Numbered from the stretch's first letter, positions 42,537 to 51,197 are shown. The stretch: DNA of 64,000 nucleotides from Geobacillus kaustophilus (GCF_000948285.1 NZ_JYBP01000003.1:682001-746000); one strand, 5' to 3'. Notes: generated by a model not told the origin, from the sequence alone. A program made the numbers and translations.

Positions 42537-43043
42537 ATGGAAGAGGCATCGGGGCGCCTGGCGCGGAAAAAACGCCCGGCGTCAAGCGCGGGGGCGCCGC
42601 CATCGCGCCTAAAACGGCGGCGGCAAAAAGAGGAGCAAAAACGAAAATACATTCCCGTCCGTTTGCTCGCGTTTTTGTTTTTAACGCTGCCGGCTGCGGT
42701 GACGGCTGTTTACTATGCCCAGTCAAAGCCTGGAACGGTCACAGTCGTCCGCCATGAAGAAAGCGGCAGCCGGGAGACGGTGCGCATTATTCAAGAAGAT
42801 GGCGCGAAGGCGGAACAAACATCAGAGCCGAAGCGCGCCGCGGGTGACGGGGCAAAAAGCGAATCCGACGCGCAGACCATCACCCATGTGGTGGCGGCGA
42901 ACGAAACGCTCTATAGCATTGCGATGAAATATTACGGCACGCCTGCCGCCATGGAGATCATCAAAAAAGAAAACGGCTTGTCAACGAGCCGGCTCGAGCC
43001 GGGGCAAACGCTGCGCATTCCGTTCCCCGCTCAGACGGAATAA
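42537..43043 (+). CDS. ypbE: LysM-domain protein YpbE
   Basis: The 168-residue product has a basic cytoplasmic N-terminus (KKRPASSAG, RRRQKEEQKRK), one membrane segment (about 43-61), an acidic linker and a C-terminal LysM domain (about 118-165: THVVAANETLYSIAMKYYGTPAAMEIIKKENGL), which would bind peptidoglycan. It is therefore a membrane-anchored, wall-facing protein. The start ATG follows AAAGGGAGTG, 5 bases after ypbD. Confidence 0.88.
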   Translation: MEEASGRLARKKRPASSAGAPPSRLKRRRQKEEQKRKYIPVRLLAFLFLTLPAAVTAVYYAQSKPGTVTVVRHEESGSRETVRIIQEDGAKAEQTSEPKRAAGDGAKSESDAQTITHVVAANETLYSIAMKYYGTPAAMEIIKKENGLSTSRLEPGQTLRIPFPAQTE

Positions 43044-43153
43044 GCGGTTGCGCCCGCCGGCCGAAAAAATGGCCGCGCGCGTTCCCCTTTGTTCTAATCT
43101 GTCTGTTGCCCGCATATGATGGACAATAGAATACGGACAAGGGGGAGAGCGCC

Positions 43154-43600
43154 ATGACCCGGTTTCCGGATGAATTTTCCCTCGATGAAGTGACAAAAGA
43201 AATGTTGCTTGCCGTCATTGAAAAAAAGAAAAAATGGGAGCGGCTTGAAAAGCGGTCGACGCTTTTGCAGGCGGCCGCGTTGGCCGGCTTGGCCGCGTTC
43301 CTTCTTTATATCATTGCCAACGCTGCAGCGATCACGGCGTGGAGCGAACGATTCGCCTGGTTTTTTGCCGCCCCGGCCCACATTTTCATCTTGCTCCTGT
43401 TATGTACGGTGTATTGGCTGGCTGTTTATTATAAAGGAAAAAGTGAAAAGGCGGAAGACGACTTTCATGCCCTCCGTTGCGAAATTATCCAGAAAAGCAT
43501 CGATTTATGGAAAAATGAAGAACAATGGAATGGGCGTCACCGGCTGTTTGAATGGCTGAAGCGGGAGTACGACATCAACCTATATTATGAAAACAGCTGA
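43154..43600 (+). CDS. ypbF: YpbF, DUF2663 membrane protein
   Basis: The 148-residue product has two hydrophobic segments (about 38-57 and 74-93) between charged termini, matching the size and pattern of B. subtilis YpbF. Function unknown. ATG 43154 follows AAGGGGGAGAG. The stop lies inside a hairpin shared with the convergent cotJC gene. Confidence 0.85.
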   Translation: MTRFPDEFSLDEVTKEMLLAVIEKKKKWERLEKRSTLLQAAALAGLAAFLLYIIANAAAITAWSERFAWFFAAPAHIFILLLLCTVYWLAVYYKGKSEKAEDDFHALRCEIIQKSIDLWKNEEQWNGRHRLFEWLKREYDINLYYENS

Positions 43601-43625
43601 ATGGGGGCCCATCCAGCTGTGCTTT
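43593..43625. terminator. Convergent terminator between ypbF and cotJC
   Basis: A 13-base stem (ACAGCTGAATGGG with CCCATCCAGCTGT, one mismatch in plus, a G-U pair in minus) spans the ypbF stop. T-rich tails are modest on both sides, so it may serve both genes. Confidence 0.55.
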
Positions 43626-43627
43626 GT

Positions 43628-44197
43628 TTAGAATATTTTTTTCTGGTTGCGCTCTTCTTTCAAAATTTCCACTGCTTCGCGGAATCGCTGCGCATGAATG
43701 ATTTCCCGCTCGCGCAAAAAGCGGAGCCCATCGTTTAAATCCGGATCGTCGCTCATGTTGATGATCCATTGGTAGGTGGCGCGCGCTTTCTCTTCAGCGG
43801 CGATGTCTTCGTACAAGTCGGTGATGGGGTCGCCTTTTGCTTGAATATACGTCGCCGTAAACGGGTTGCCGGCGGCGTTATGGTAAAAGAGGGCGCGCTC
43901 ATGATCGACGTAATGAGGCTCAAGGCCGGCTTCTTTCAGCTGCTCCGGCGTCGCGTCTTTCGTCAGTTTGTACACCATTGTCGCGATCATTTCCAAATGA
44001 GCGAGTTCTTCGGTGCCGATGTCGTTAAGCAGCCCGATCACTTTCGGGGGCAGCGTATAACGCTGGTTTAGGTAACGGAGCGCCGCCGCCAGCTCTCCGT
44101 CCGCCCCGCCGTACTGTTCGATTAAATACTTCGCCAATCGCGGGTTGCACGTGCTGACGCGAACCGGGTATTGCAGTTTTTTTTCATAAATCCACAT
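43628..44197 (-). CDS. cotJC: Spore coat protein CotJC (manganese catalase family)
   Basis: CotJC is a ferritin-like, manganese-catalase-type protein of the inner spore coat. The 189 residues keep the metal-ligand helices: GTEELAHLEMIATMVYKL (about 61-78), DIAAEEKARATYQWI near 130-144, and EREIIHAQRFREA near 161-173. Last gene of cotJA-cotJB-cotJC on the minus strand, 33 bases after cotJB. The start ATG is preceded by AAGGAGG. Mother-cell expression by sigma-E is expected. Confidence 0.95.
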   Translation of the reverse strand: MWIYEKKLQYPVRVSTCNPRLAKYLIEQYGGADGELAAALRYLNQRYTLPPKVIGLLNDIGTEELAHLEMIATMVYKLTKDATPEQLKEAGLEPHYVDHERALFYHNAAGNPFTATYIQAKGDPITDLYEDIAAEEKARATYQWIINMSDDPDLNDGLRFLREREIIHAQRFREAVEILKEERNQKKIF

Positions 44198-44230
44198 GAT
44201 CCGTTCCTCCTTGCGTTCGTGATGAATCAG

Positions 44231-44491
44231 CTACACTTGCCAAGGCCAAGGCGCGTCGTCCCAGTTCCACGGGTAGTTCGAATAGCTATGGCCGAACTGC
44301 TCAAGCGGGCCATAGGCGGCTTCAAACTGTTTTTTCAGCTGCTTCCGCTTTTGCGCGAGCTGGTTAAACTGTTGAATGGCTTGATAATCGTTCGGGTGGG
44401 TGTCCAAATAAAGCGTCAGCTCGACGAGGGCAAAATCGACGGCTTGCAGCTCCTCAAGCTGCTCGTAATACTCCTTGGGCATTTGTTTCAT
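44231..44491 (-). CDS. cotJB: Spore coat protein CotJB
   Basis: The 86-residue product matches CotJB: charged helices (YYEQLEELQAVDFALVELTLYLDTHPND near 8-35) and an aromatic C-terminus YPWNWDDAPWPWQV. It is needed for assembly of CotJ proteins in the coat. It overlaps cotJA by 4 bases (ATGA) on the minus strand. Confidence 0.95.
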   Translation of the reverse strand: MKQMPKEYYEQLEELQAVDFALVELTLYLDTHPNDYQAIQQFNQLAQKRKQLKKQFEAAYGPLEQFGHSYSNYPWNWDDAPWPWQV

Positions 44492-44718
44492 GAACCATCA
44501 CCTTTTCCCTTCGTTTCGTAAGGGCTGTAGTAAGGATCGTAAAACACTTGCCAGAGCGTTCCTTTCATCAACGCCTCGCGCAGCGGAAACTGCGGCAAAT
44601 TCGGCGGTTGGAAGCCGACATACAAGTTGGGCGCGGTGACGTACGTTTTGACGCGGATCGGCGGGCACGGGTCAAACGGGCTGATGTACGGCTCATATTG
44701 TTTGCGCGTCGTAAACAT
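44488..44718 (-). CDS. cotJA: Spore coat associated protein CotJA
   Basis: The 76-residue, proline- and tyrosine-rich product (PYISPFDPCPPIRVKTYVTAPNLYVGFQPP, about 8-37) matches CotJA, which is required for incorporation of CotJC in the spore coat. First gene of the operon; its ATG lies 4 bases after AAAGGGGGG on the minus strand. Confidence 0.94.
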   Translation of the reverse strand: MFTTRKQYEPYISPFDPCPPIRVKTYVTAPNLYVGFQPPNLPQFPLREALMKGTLWQVFYDPYYSPYETKGKGDGS

Positions 44719-44751
44719 AAAACCCCCCCTTTTTTGGCAAAGTTCAGTCTA

Positions 44752-44780
44752 TATGTATGATGGAGCCATGTCGTTCATGC
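44752..44780 (-). promoter_or_regulatory. Candidate sigma-E promoter of cotJABC
   Basis: On the minus strand, GCATGAA (44780-44774), 14 bases, then CATACATA (44759-44752) resemble the sigma-E consensus; cotJ is sigma-E dependent in B. subtilis. The -35 match is partial. Confidence 0.55.
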
Positions 44781-44825
44781 CTGTTTGCCATGACGAATAA
44801 TGAGGATCGGGCTAAGGAGGAAACC

Positions 44826-45218
44826 ATGGGCCGTCTATCGATGACCGCCATGGCCGCTGTTTTGTGCACGTATTTGTTTTTTCGCTGGCTGCCGCCGCTC
44901 GAGCCGTTCTCGCTGGAGCGGTTTTTGACCGATTTGCTGTTTGCCCCGCTGCGGACATGGCTTGCGCTCGTTTGCTTTTGGTTCGGGACGGCTGCCAACG
45001 GGGCGCTCATCCGCGCGGCAGTCGGCGGGACGGTGCGCCTGTTGTCCGGCCGGCGGTTTCGTGTCGGGGAATGGGTGGCTAGTTTGGCGGCGCTCGGCCA
45101 TTTTTATTGGGCGTTTCGGTTTCATTGGCCGCTGGCGGCGCTTTTTTTCGTTTTTTCCTTTTTTTATGGTATGATGACGATGAGAGACCGCCGGTTGACC
45201 AAAGATGATCGGCTTTAG
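44826..45218 (+). CDS. Membrane protein of unknown function, 130 aa
   Basis: The 130-residue product has about four hydrophobic segments (around 9-22, 43-58, 85-98 and 103-115) with arginine-rich loops. I do not recognise the family. ATG 44826 follows TAAGGAGGAAACC, an excellent site, and the metallophosphatase gene ypbG begins 11 bases after its stop, so the two are probably one transcript. It is divergent from cotJABC. Confidence 0.75.
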   Translation: MGRLSMTAMAAVLCTYLFFRWLPPLEPFSLERFLTDLLFAPLRTWLALVCFWFGTAANGALIRAAVGGTVRLLSGRRFRVGEWVASLAALGHFYWAFRFHWPLAALFFVFSFFYGMMTMRDRRLTKDDRL

Positions 45219-45229
45219 CAGGAGGAAGT

Positions 45230-46033
45230 ATGATCATCGGGGGAATGATCACGAGTTTTCTTGTTTTGCTTGGTTATATGTGGAAAGAAGCGCACAGCAA
45301 CCGGGTTCGTCACGTGATCCTGTCGTTTCCTCATTTTCTCGATCATTGGCCGCCGCTTACGATTTTTTTTATTTCTGATATTCATCGGCGGATCGTTTCG
45401 TCACGCATGCTTGAGGAAGTAAGGGGAAAAGCGGATCTTGTCGTGATTGGCGGGGATTTGGCCGAAAGAGGGGTGCCCGAAGCGCGCGTCCGTGAAAATG
45501 TGCGTCGGTTGCGCGAGGTCGCTCCTGTTTATTTTGTTTGGGGAAACAATGATGACGAAGTCGACTACGATCTTCAATCAGTGTTTGAGGAAGAGCGCGT
45601 CCACGTGCTCAAAAACAAAGCGAAAGTATGGGAGCACGGCGGTGTGCCGGTCGCGCTCATCGGCGTCGGCGACGTAAGCCGAAAGGAGGCGGATATCGAC
45701 CGGGCGCTCGAACACGTTCCGCCTCAATCATTTCGTATATTAGCCTGCCATAACCCAGCGATCGTCGCTCGCCTAAGAGAGGAGCAGCACATTTCACTCG
45801 TGCTGAGCGGCCATACGCATGGAGGACAAATTCGCTTCTTTTCCATTGGGTTGTATGAAAAAGGAGGGCTCAAATGGCAGGGCAGCACGGCGGTGTTGAC
45901 GAGTAACGGCTACGGGACGACCGGGGTGCCGCTTCGCCTCGGAGCGCCGGCAGAGACTCATCTCATCACGATTGTGCCCGGAAAACCGACACCCGAGAAA
46001 AAATGCTTGTCTAAAACGGGGCAAACGATGTAA
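45230..46033 (+). CDS. ypbG: Calcineurin-like metallophosphoesterase YpbG
   Basis: The 267-residue product has an N-terminal hydrophobic segment (about 3-15) and the metallophosphoesterase motifs in order: ISDIHRR (about 48-54), VIGGDLAERG (73-82), VWGNNDDEVD (103-112), ILACHNPAI and SGHTHGGQIRF (188-198). These bind two metals; the substrate is unknown. The N-terminal segment suggests membrane association, as in related YkuE-type enzymes. ATG 45230 follows AGGAGGAAGT. Confidence 0.92.
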   Translation: MIIGGMITSFLVLLGYMWKEAHSNRVRHVILSFPHFLDHWPPLTIFFISDIHRRIVSSRMLEEVRGKADLVVIGGDLAERGVPEARVRENVRRLREVAPVYFVWGNNDDEVDYDLQSVFEEERVHVLKNKAKVWEHGGVPVALIGVGDVSRKEADIDRALEHVPPQSFRILACHNPAIVARLREEQHISLVLSGHTHGGQIRFFSIGLYEKGGLKWQGSTAVLTSNGYGTTGVPLRLGAPAETHLITIVPGKPTPEKKCLSKTGQTM

Positions 46034-46120
46034 ACTCATTAATAACAACAAACGAACCAATTGCCGCTTGCGTCATACAATAACGGTAAGAGATGGCTCT
46101 GTAGGTAAGGAGGGGTGCCG

Positions 46121-46711
46121 ATGCGTCTTGAGCGCTTGACCCACAACAAAATCAAAATTTTCCTGACGTTTGACGATTTGCTGGACCGCGGGTTGACGAA
46201 AGACGATTTATGGAAAGATACGTTTAAAGTCCATCAGCTGTTCCGCGATATGATCGAGGAAGCAAGCGAAGAGCTCGGTTTTGAAGTGAACGGATCGATC
46301 GCGGTCGAAGTGTACTCTTTACCGGCGCAGGGCATGGTCGTTATCGTTACGAACGAAGGCGACTACGACGACATGGAAGAAGAATTCGCCGACGATTATA
46401 TCGAAATGCAAGTAACGCTCGATGAGAGCGATGACATATTTTACGAATTCCAAACGTTTGAAGATGTCATCCAGCTCGCTCATCGCCTGCATGCGGTCGG
46501 CTGCCTCGACGGTACGCTTTATTCTTATCAAGGCCGCTTTTACTTGCATGTTCCCGAAGAGCCTCCCATTCCGCTTGACAACTTTGTCGCCTTGCTGGCC
46601 GAGTTTGGCAACCCGGCTACGATAACGATACATCGTGTGCAAGAATATGGGAAGCGGCTGATTGAACGCCGCGCGATCGAACAGCTCGTTCGTTATTTCC
46701 GCGCCAACTAA
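46121..46711 (+). CDS. ypbH: MecA-paralogue adaptor protein YpbH
   Basis: YpbH is a paralogue of MecA, the adaptor that presents substrates to ClpC-ClpP. The 196-residue product starts RLERLTHNKIKIFLTFDDLLDRGL, the MecA-type N-terminal substrate-binding domain, has an acidic middle (EGDYDDMEEEFADDYIEMQ) and a C-terminal ClpC-binding domain (about 105-196). ATG 46121 lies 6 bases after AAGGAGGGG; an in-frame GTG at 46115 overlaps that site. Confidence 0.92.
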   Translation: MRLERLTHNKIKIFLTFDDLLDRGLTKDDLWKDTFKVHQLFRDMIEEASEELGFEVNGSIAVEVYSLPAQGMVVIVTNEGDYDDMEEEFADDYIEMQVTLDESDDIFYEFQTFEDVIQLAHRLHAVGCLDGTLYSYQGRFYLHVPEEPPIPLDNFVALLAEFGNPATITIHRVQEYGKRLIERRAIEQLVRYFRAN

Positions 46712-46719
46712 GGCATAGA

Positions 46720-46755
46720 AAGACTCCTTGAAATGGACAAGGAGTCTATTTTTTG
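46720..46755 (+). terminator. Terminator after ypbH
   Basis: Nine-base stem AGACTCCTT/AAGGAGTCT with a 9-base loop, followed by ATTTTTTG. Confidence 0.88.
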
Positions 46756-46790
46756 CGCCGACTGCTCGACGCCGCTTCGCCATTTTTCCT

Positions 46791-46818
46791 TTGCATCCGG
46801 CCACAGAAGGTGTATACT
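46791..46818 (+). promoter_or_regulatory. gudB promoter
   Basis: TTGCAT (46791-46796) and TATACT (46813-46818), 16 bases apart. Confidence 0.6.
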
Positions 46819-46869
46819 ATGACATGAAAGGCGACAAATTATTATAGCGAGCTTATAGGAGGTTTACGT

Positions 46870-48141
46870 ATGGCAGCCGATAAGCATACGGAAGAGAAAG
46901 AACAACAATACGACGTGCTGGCGTCGACACAAATTGTTATACATAGAGCGTTGGAAAAGCTCGGCTACCCGGAAGAAGTGTATGAGCTGTTAAAAGAGCC
47001 GATCCGCGTGTTGACAGTCCGCATTCCGGTGCGCATGGACGACGGGTCGGTGAAAATTTTTACCGGCTACCGCGCGCAGCATAACGATGCGGTCGGTCCG
47101 ACGAAAGGCGGCGTGCGTTTCCATCCTGATGTGACGGAACGAGAAGTGAAAGCGCTGTCGATTTGGATGAGCTTAAAGTGCGGCATCGTTGATTTGCCAT
47201 ACGGCGGCGGCAAAGGCGGCATCGTCTGCGACCCGCGCACGATGTCGTTTCGCGAGCTCGAGCGGCTAAGCCGCGGTTATGTGCGCGCCATCAGCCAAAT
47301 CGTCGGACCGACAAAAGACATTCCGGCGCCGGATGTGTTTACGAACTCGCAAATTATGGCGTGGATGATGGATGAGTACAGCCGCATCCGCGAGTTTGAT
47401 TCGCCGGGGTTTATCACCGGGAAGCCGCTTGTCCTCGGCGGTTCGCACGGCCGGGAAACGGCGACGGCCAAAGGAGTGACCATTTGCATCCGCGAGGCGG
47501 CGAAAAAACGCGGTTTGTCGCTCAAAGGGGCGCGCGTCGTCGTTCAAGGGTTCGGCAACGCTGGCAGCTATTTGGCCAAATTTATGCACGACGCCGGGGC
47601 GAAAGTCGTCGGCATTTCCGATGTGTACGGCGCTCTGTACGACCCGAACGGGCTCGACATCGACTACTTGCTTGAACGGCGCGACAGTTTTGGCACGGTG
47701 ACGAAGCTGTTTAAAAATACGATTTCGAATCAAGAGCTGCTTGAGCTCGATTGCGATATTTTGGTGCCGGCGGCCATCGAAAACCAAATTACGGCCGAAA
47801 ACGCTCCGCGCATAAAGGCGAGCATCGTCGTCGAGGCGGCGAACGGGCCGACGACGCTTGAGGCGACGGAAATTTTGACGCAGCGCGGCATTTTGCTCGT
47901 TCCGGACGTGTTGGCAAGCGCCGGGGGCGTGACTGTGTCGTATTTCGAATGGGTGCAAAACAACCAAGGTTACTATTGGACGGAAGAAGAAGTGGAACAG
48001 CGGCTTGAAAAAGTGATGGTCAAAGCGTTCAACAACGTGTATGAAATGGCGCAGACGCGCCGCGTCGACATGCGCCTTGCCGCCTACATGGTCGGCGTCC
48101 GCAAAATGGCGGAAGCGTGCCGGTTCCGCGGCTGGGTGTGA
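46870..48141 (+). CDS. gudB: NAD-dependent glutamate dehydrogenase
   Basis: Oxidatively deaminates glutamate to 2-oxoglutarate and ammonia. The 423-residue product has the GDH catalytic core: AQHNDAVGPTKGGVRFHPDV (about 75-94), LKCGIVDLPYGGGKGGI with the active Lys near 105-121, GPTKDIPAPDVFTNSQIMAWMMDEY, and the NAD-binding VVQGFGNAGSYLAK. Unlike the cryptic B. subtilis 168 gudB, no tandem amino acid duplication is seen in the active-site region, so it should be active. Position between ypbH and ypdA matches gudB. It has its own promoter and terminator; ATG follows AGGAGG. Confidence 0.94.
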   Translation: MAADKHTEEKEQQYDVLASTQIVIHRALEKLGYPEEVYELLKEPIRVLTVRIPVRMDDGSVKIFTGYRAQHNDAVGPTKGGVRFHPDVTEREVKALSIWMSLKCGIVDLPYGGGKGGIVCDPRTMSFRELERLSRGYVRAISQIVGPTKDIPAPDVFTNSQIMAWMMDEYSRIREFDSPGFITGKPLVLGGSHGRETATAKGVTICIREAAKKRGLSLKGARVVVQGFGNAGSYLAKFMHDAGAKVVGISDVYGALYDPNGLDIDYLLERRDSFGTVTKLFKNTISNQELLELDCDILVPAAIENQITAENAPRIKASIVVEAANGPTTLEATEILTQRGILLVPDVLASAGGVTVSYFEWVQNNQGYYWTEEEVEQRLEKVMVKAFNNVYEMAQTRRVDMRLAAYMVGVRKMAEACRFRGWV

Positions 48142-48175
48142 GGCGAGCACGCGCCGATGTTTGCAAGCTTTGGTG

Positions 48176-48208
48176 AAATCCCCTATCATAAGATAGGGGA
48201 TTTTTTGC
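48176..48208 (+). terminator. Terminator after gudB
   Basis: Eleven-base perfect stem (AATCCCCTATC/GATAGGGGATT) with a 4-base loop and TTTT tail. Confidence 0.9.
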
Positions 48209-48230
48209 TTCATGCGAGGTGGCAAAAACG

Positions 48231-49223
48231 ATGAAAGAGGAGAAAATCATTATTGTCGGCGGCGGTCCGTGCGGGCTGGCGGCGGCGATTGCTTTGCAAG
48301 GCGCCGGATTTTCGCCGCTGGTGATCGAGAAAGGAAACATCGTCCATTCGATTTACCGTTTTCCGACGCATCAGACGTTTTTCAGCACGAGCGACCGGTT
48401 GGAGATCGGCGGCGTGCCGTTTATCACGGAAAACCGGAAGCCGACGCGAAATCAAGCGCTCGCTTATTACCGCGAGGTCGTCGTCCGCAAGCAAGTGCGC
48501 GTCAATGCGTTTGAAGAAGTGAAAACCGTCAAGCGGCAGGAAGACGGGACGTTTTTTATTGAAACGACAAAAGGGACGTACCGCGCGCAATATGTCGTTA
48601 TCGCCACCGGCTATTACGACCATCCGAACTATATGAACGTGCCGGGGGAAGAGCTGCCGAAAGTGATGCATTACTTTAAAGAAGCGCATCCGTACTTCAA
48701 CACCGACTGCGTTGTCATCGGCGGGAAAAATTCGAGCGTCGACGCGGCGATGGAGCTTGTGAAAGCGGGAGCGCGCGTGACGGTGCTGTATCGCGGCAAC
48801 GAGTATTCGAAAAGCATTAAGCCGTGGATTTTGCCGGAGTTTGACTCGCTTGTGAAGAAAGGCGTGATCCGCATGGAGTTTCGCGCGCATGTGAAAGAAA
48901 TTACCGAAGAAGCGGTCGTGTATGAAGTGGACGGGGAAACGAAAACGATCAAAAACGACTTTGTGTTTGCCATGACCGGCTATCATCCGGATCATCGCTT
49001 CTTGATGAACATCGGGGTGCAGATCGACCTGGAAAGCGGCCGGCCGCATTATGATCCGGAGACGATGGAAACAAACGTGCCGGGGGTGTTTATCGCCGGG
49101 GTGATCGCCGCTGGCAACGATGCGAATGAAATTTTTATCGAAAACGGCCGCTTCCATGGAGACGCTATTGCCGCCTGCATCGCCAAGCGCGAACGGGAGG
49201 GGTCAGCCAAGCAGCTGCAGTAG
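48231..49223 (+). CDS. ypdA: Bacillithiol disulfide reductase YpdA
   Basis: Flavin- and NADPH-dependent reductase that regenerates bacillithiol from its disulfide, part of thiol redox control in Bacilli. The 330-residue product has the FAD-binding GxGxxG motif in IIVGGGPCGLAAAIAL near residues 6-21, the second dinucleotide site VVIGGKNSSVDAAMELVKAGARVTVLYRG (about 162-190) and TNVPGVFIAGVIAAG. No CxxC redox pair is present, as expected for YpdA. ATG 48231 is favoured over an in-frame GTG at 48219, which overlaps the AGGTGG site. Confidence 0.92.
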   Translation: MKEEKIIIVGGGPCGLAAAIALQGAGFSPLVIEKGNIVHSIYRFPTHQTFFSTSDRLEIGGVPFITENRKPTRNQALAYYREVVVRKQVRVNAFEEVKTVKRQEDGTFFIETTKGTYRAQYVVIATGYYDHPNYMNVPGEELPKVMHYFKEAHPYFNTDCVVIGGKNSSVDAAMELVKAGARVTVLYRGNEYSKSIKPWILPEFDSLVKKGVIRMEFRAHVKEITEEAVVYEVDGETKTIKNDFVFAMTGYHPDHRFLMNIGVQIDLESGRPHYDPETMETNVPGVFIAGVIAAGNDANEIFIENGRFHGDAIAACIAKREREGSAKQLQ

Positions 49224-49263
49224 CGCTTCTAATACATCGACTGGGCATATGACGGCATGCCCT

Positions 49264-49324
49264 CCTCGAACGATGAACGCTTTGCGGGCAAATGTCATTT
49301 GCCCGCTGGCGTTCTTGTTCGAGG
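49264..49324. repeat. Long imperfect hairpin between ypdA and ansA
   Basis: Outer arms CCTCGAAC/GTTCGAGG and GAACGC/GCGTTC enclose a perfect 9-base stem GCGGGCAAA/TTTGCCCGC with a 5-base loop. The structure spans 61 bases and lacks a T-run. It could end ypdA transcription weakly or be a structured RNA. Confidence 0.6.
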
Positions 49325-49436
49325 GAAGAAGCAGAAAAGCTTGTGTTCAGCCATATCATTCTATGTTTTTTAGTAAAATAATGGATAATCAACGCTCGTG
49401 TAATGATGCTAAAGCGAGAAAGCGAGGGTGGCTTGC

Positions 49437-50408
49437 GTGACGAAACGGAAAGTGGTGCTCCTGACAACCGGCGGCACGATTGCGAGCAAGCGAAACGAAC
49501 GTTCCGGCCGCCTGCGGGCCGGGGCGCTAAGCGGTGAAGAACTCGCCGCGATGTGCCATTTGCCGAGGGAGATTGAGGTCATCGTTGAAAGTGTGTTTCA
49601 ACTTCCGAGCATGCATTTGACGTTTTCGCATTGGCTTGAGCTGAAAAAACGGATTGAGGCGCATTTCACCGATCCATCCGTTAATGGCATCGTCGTCACT
49701 CACGGAACCGATGCGCTCGAAGAAACGGCCTATTTCCTTGATTTGACGATCGATGACCCGCGGACGATCGTCGTCACCGGTTCGCAACGGGCGCCGTCTG
49801 ATTTGGGCAGCGATGTGTACATCAACATCCGTCATGCCATTTACGCCGCGTGCGCCGAGCCGTTGCGTGGGGCGGGGACGGTCGTTGTGTTCAATGAACG
49901 CATTTTTGCCGCGAAATACGTGAAAAAAGAACACGCCTCGAACATTCAAGGATTCAACGCTTTCGGTTTCGGCTATTTAGGCATCATTGACAACGATGAG
50001 GTGTACGTGTACCAAAAGCCGATCCGACGCGAATATTACAAGCTTGTGCGCCCGCTTCCACCCGTGGACATTGTGAAATGCTACTTGGAGGCGGACGGCA
50101 AGTTCATTAAAGCGGCTCGAGAAAGCGGCGTCGCTGGCATTGTGCTCGAAGGGGTCGGCCGCGGGCAAGTGGCGCCAAAAATGGTCGATGAAATCGTCAA
50201 AGCCATCGAAGCAGGGATCAAAGTCGTTGTGACGACGAGCGCCGAGGAAGGGGCGGTGTATACAACGTACGATTACCCCGGCAGCGCCTACGATTTGCAT
50301 AAGAAAGGGGTTATTCTTGGCAGCGACTACGATGCGAAAAAGGCGCGCATCAAGCTCGCTGTCGCTCTTGCTGCCGACGCCGCCGTTGATGGCTTGTTCG
50401 CTTATTAG
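49437..50408 (+). CDS. ansA: L-asparaginase (type I)
   Basis: Hydrolyses asparagine to aspartate and ammonia in the cytoplasm. The 323-residue product has the two asparaginase signatures, LLTTGGTIASKRN near residues 7-19 (catalytic Thr) and VTHGTDALEETAYFLDLT (about 83-100), with the catalytic Lys further on. No signal peptide is visible, which argues for the cytoplasmic form. GTG 49437 lies 8 bases after GAGGGTGG; an in-frame GTG at 49428 falls within that site. Confidence 0.92.
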   Translation: MTKRKVVLLTTGGTIASKRNERSGRLRAGALSGEELAAMCHLPREIEVIVESVFQLPSMHLTFSHWLELKKRIEAHFTDPSVNGIVVTHGTDALEETAYFLDLTIDDPRTIVVTGSQRAPSDLGSDVYINIRHAIYAACAEPLRGAGTVVVFNERIFAAKYVKKEHASNIQGFNAFGFGYLGIIDNDEVYVYQKPIRREYYKLVRPLPPVDIVKCYLEADGKFIKAARESGVAGIVLEGVGRGQVAPKMVDEIVKAIEAGIKVVVTTSAEEGAVYTTYDYPGSAYDLHKKGVILGSDYDAKKARIKLAVALAADAAVDGLFAY

Positions 50409-50496
50409 GCAACAAGCGGCCCAGCAATTCCTCTTTTTTTCTCCCCCGTTTCGTGGTACGATGAAGTTAAAAATGCCAAAGAAACGGGGATCGAGG

Positions 50497-51174
50497 ATGT
50501 TTTCGTTGATTTCCGCCGGCGTCGCCCCCGGGGTGGCGCTGCTTAGTTATTTTTATTTAAAGGACGAGTATGAGGCTGAGCCGCTTTCGTTTGTGCTGCG
50601 CATGTTTTTGTTCGGCGTCTTGCTTGTGTTTCCAATCATGTTCATCCAATACGTGCTGACGGAAGAAGGGATCGCCGCGTCGCCGGCAGCCGAGGCGTTT
50701 CTTTCGGCCGCGCTCCTTGAGGAGTTTGTCAAATGGTTTGTCGTTTATTTTTTTGTGTATGACCACGACGAATTTGACGAGCCGTATGACGGCATTGTGT
50801 ACAGCGCCAGCGTCTCGCTTGGGTTCGCGACGCTGGAAAACATTTTGTACTTATTGGCCAACGGAGTGGAGACGGCCATTGCCCGGGCGTTTTTGCCGGT
50901 GTCCAGTCATGCGCTCTTTTCCGTCATCATGGGGTTTTATTTCGGCAAGGCGAAGTTTGCCGCAAAAAAGCGCCGCTATTATTTATGGGCGTCTTTTTTG
51001 CTGCCGTTTTTCCTTCATGGCGTCTATGACTGGCTGCTGCTTGCCAAAGAGCGATGGGGCTATTACATGGGGTTGTTTATGCTCGCCTTATGGTGGGCGG
51101 CGTTGCGCAAAGTAAAACAAGCGAAAGGATACGCCCGCCCTCAAGCGGTGCCGCCTGTGAAAAGCCAAGCGTAA
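50497..51174 (+). CDS. prsW: Site-1 intramembrane protease PrsW
   Basis: PrsW cuts anti-sigma factor RsiW in the first step of sigma-W activation in B. subtilis. The 225-residue polytopic protein starts MFSLISAGVAPG like its homologue and has the catalytic acidic pair in LLEEFVKWFVVYF (about 74-86), the DEPYDGIVYSASVSLGFATLENILY segment and HALFSVIMGFYFGKAKF, with further conserved His in FFLHGVYDW. ATG 50497 follows GGGGATCGAGG; the open frame extends into ansA. A terminator overlaps its last codons. Its partner here is unknown; rsiX is the only anti-sigma gene in the window. Confidence 0.92.
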   Translation: MFSLISAGVAPGVALLSYFYLKDEYEAEPLSFVLRMFLFGVLLVFPIMFIQYVLTEEGIAASPAAEAFLSAALLEEFVKWFVVYFFVYDHDEFDEPYDGIVYSASVSLGFATLENILYLLANGVETAIARAFLPVSSHALFSVIMGFYFGKAKFAAKKRRYYLWASFLLPFFLHGVYDWLLLAKERWGYYMGLFMLALWWAALRKVKQAKGYARPQAVPPVKSQA

Positions 51175-51197
51175 AAGCTTTGGCTTTTTTCTTTTTT
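51160..51197 (+). terminator. Terminator overlapping the end of prsW
   Basis: AAAAGCCAA (51160-51168) pairs with TTGGCTTTT (51180-51188), then TTCTTTTTTT. The left arm lies inside the last codons of prsW. Confidence 0.8.

Noticed and set aside
43769-44521. Plus-strand frames over cotJABC
   Set aside because: Antisense shadows of a well-recognised coat operon.
46070-46077. CATACAAT as a sporulation promoter before ypbH
   Set aside because: Only the -10 half matches; no -35 for sigma-E or sigma-K at the right distance.
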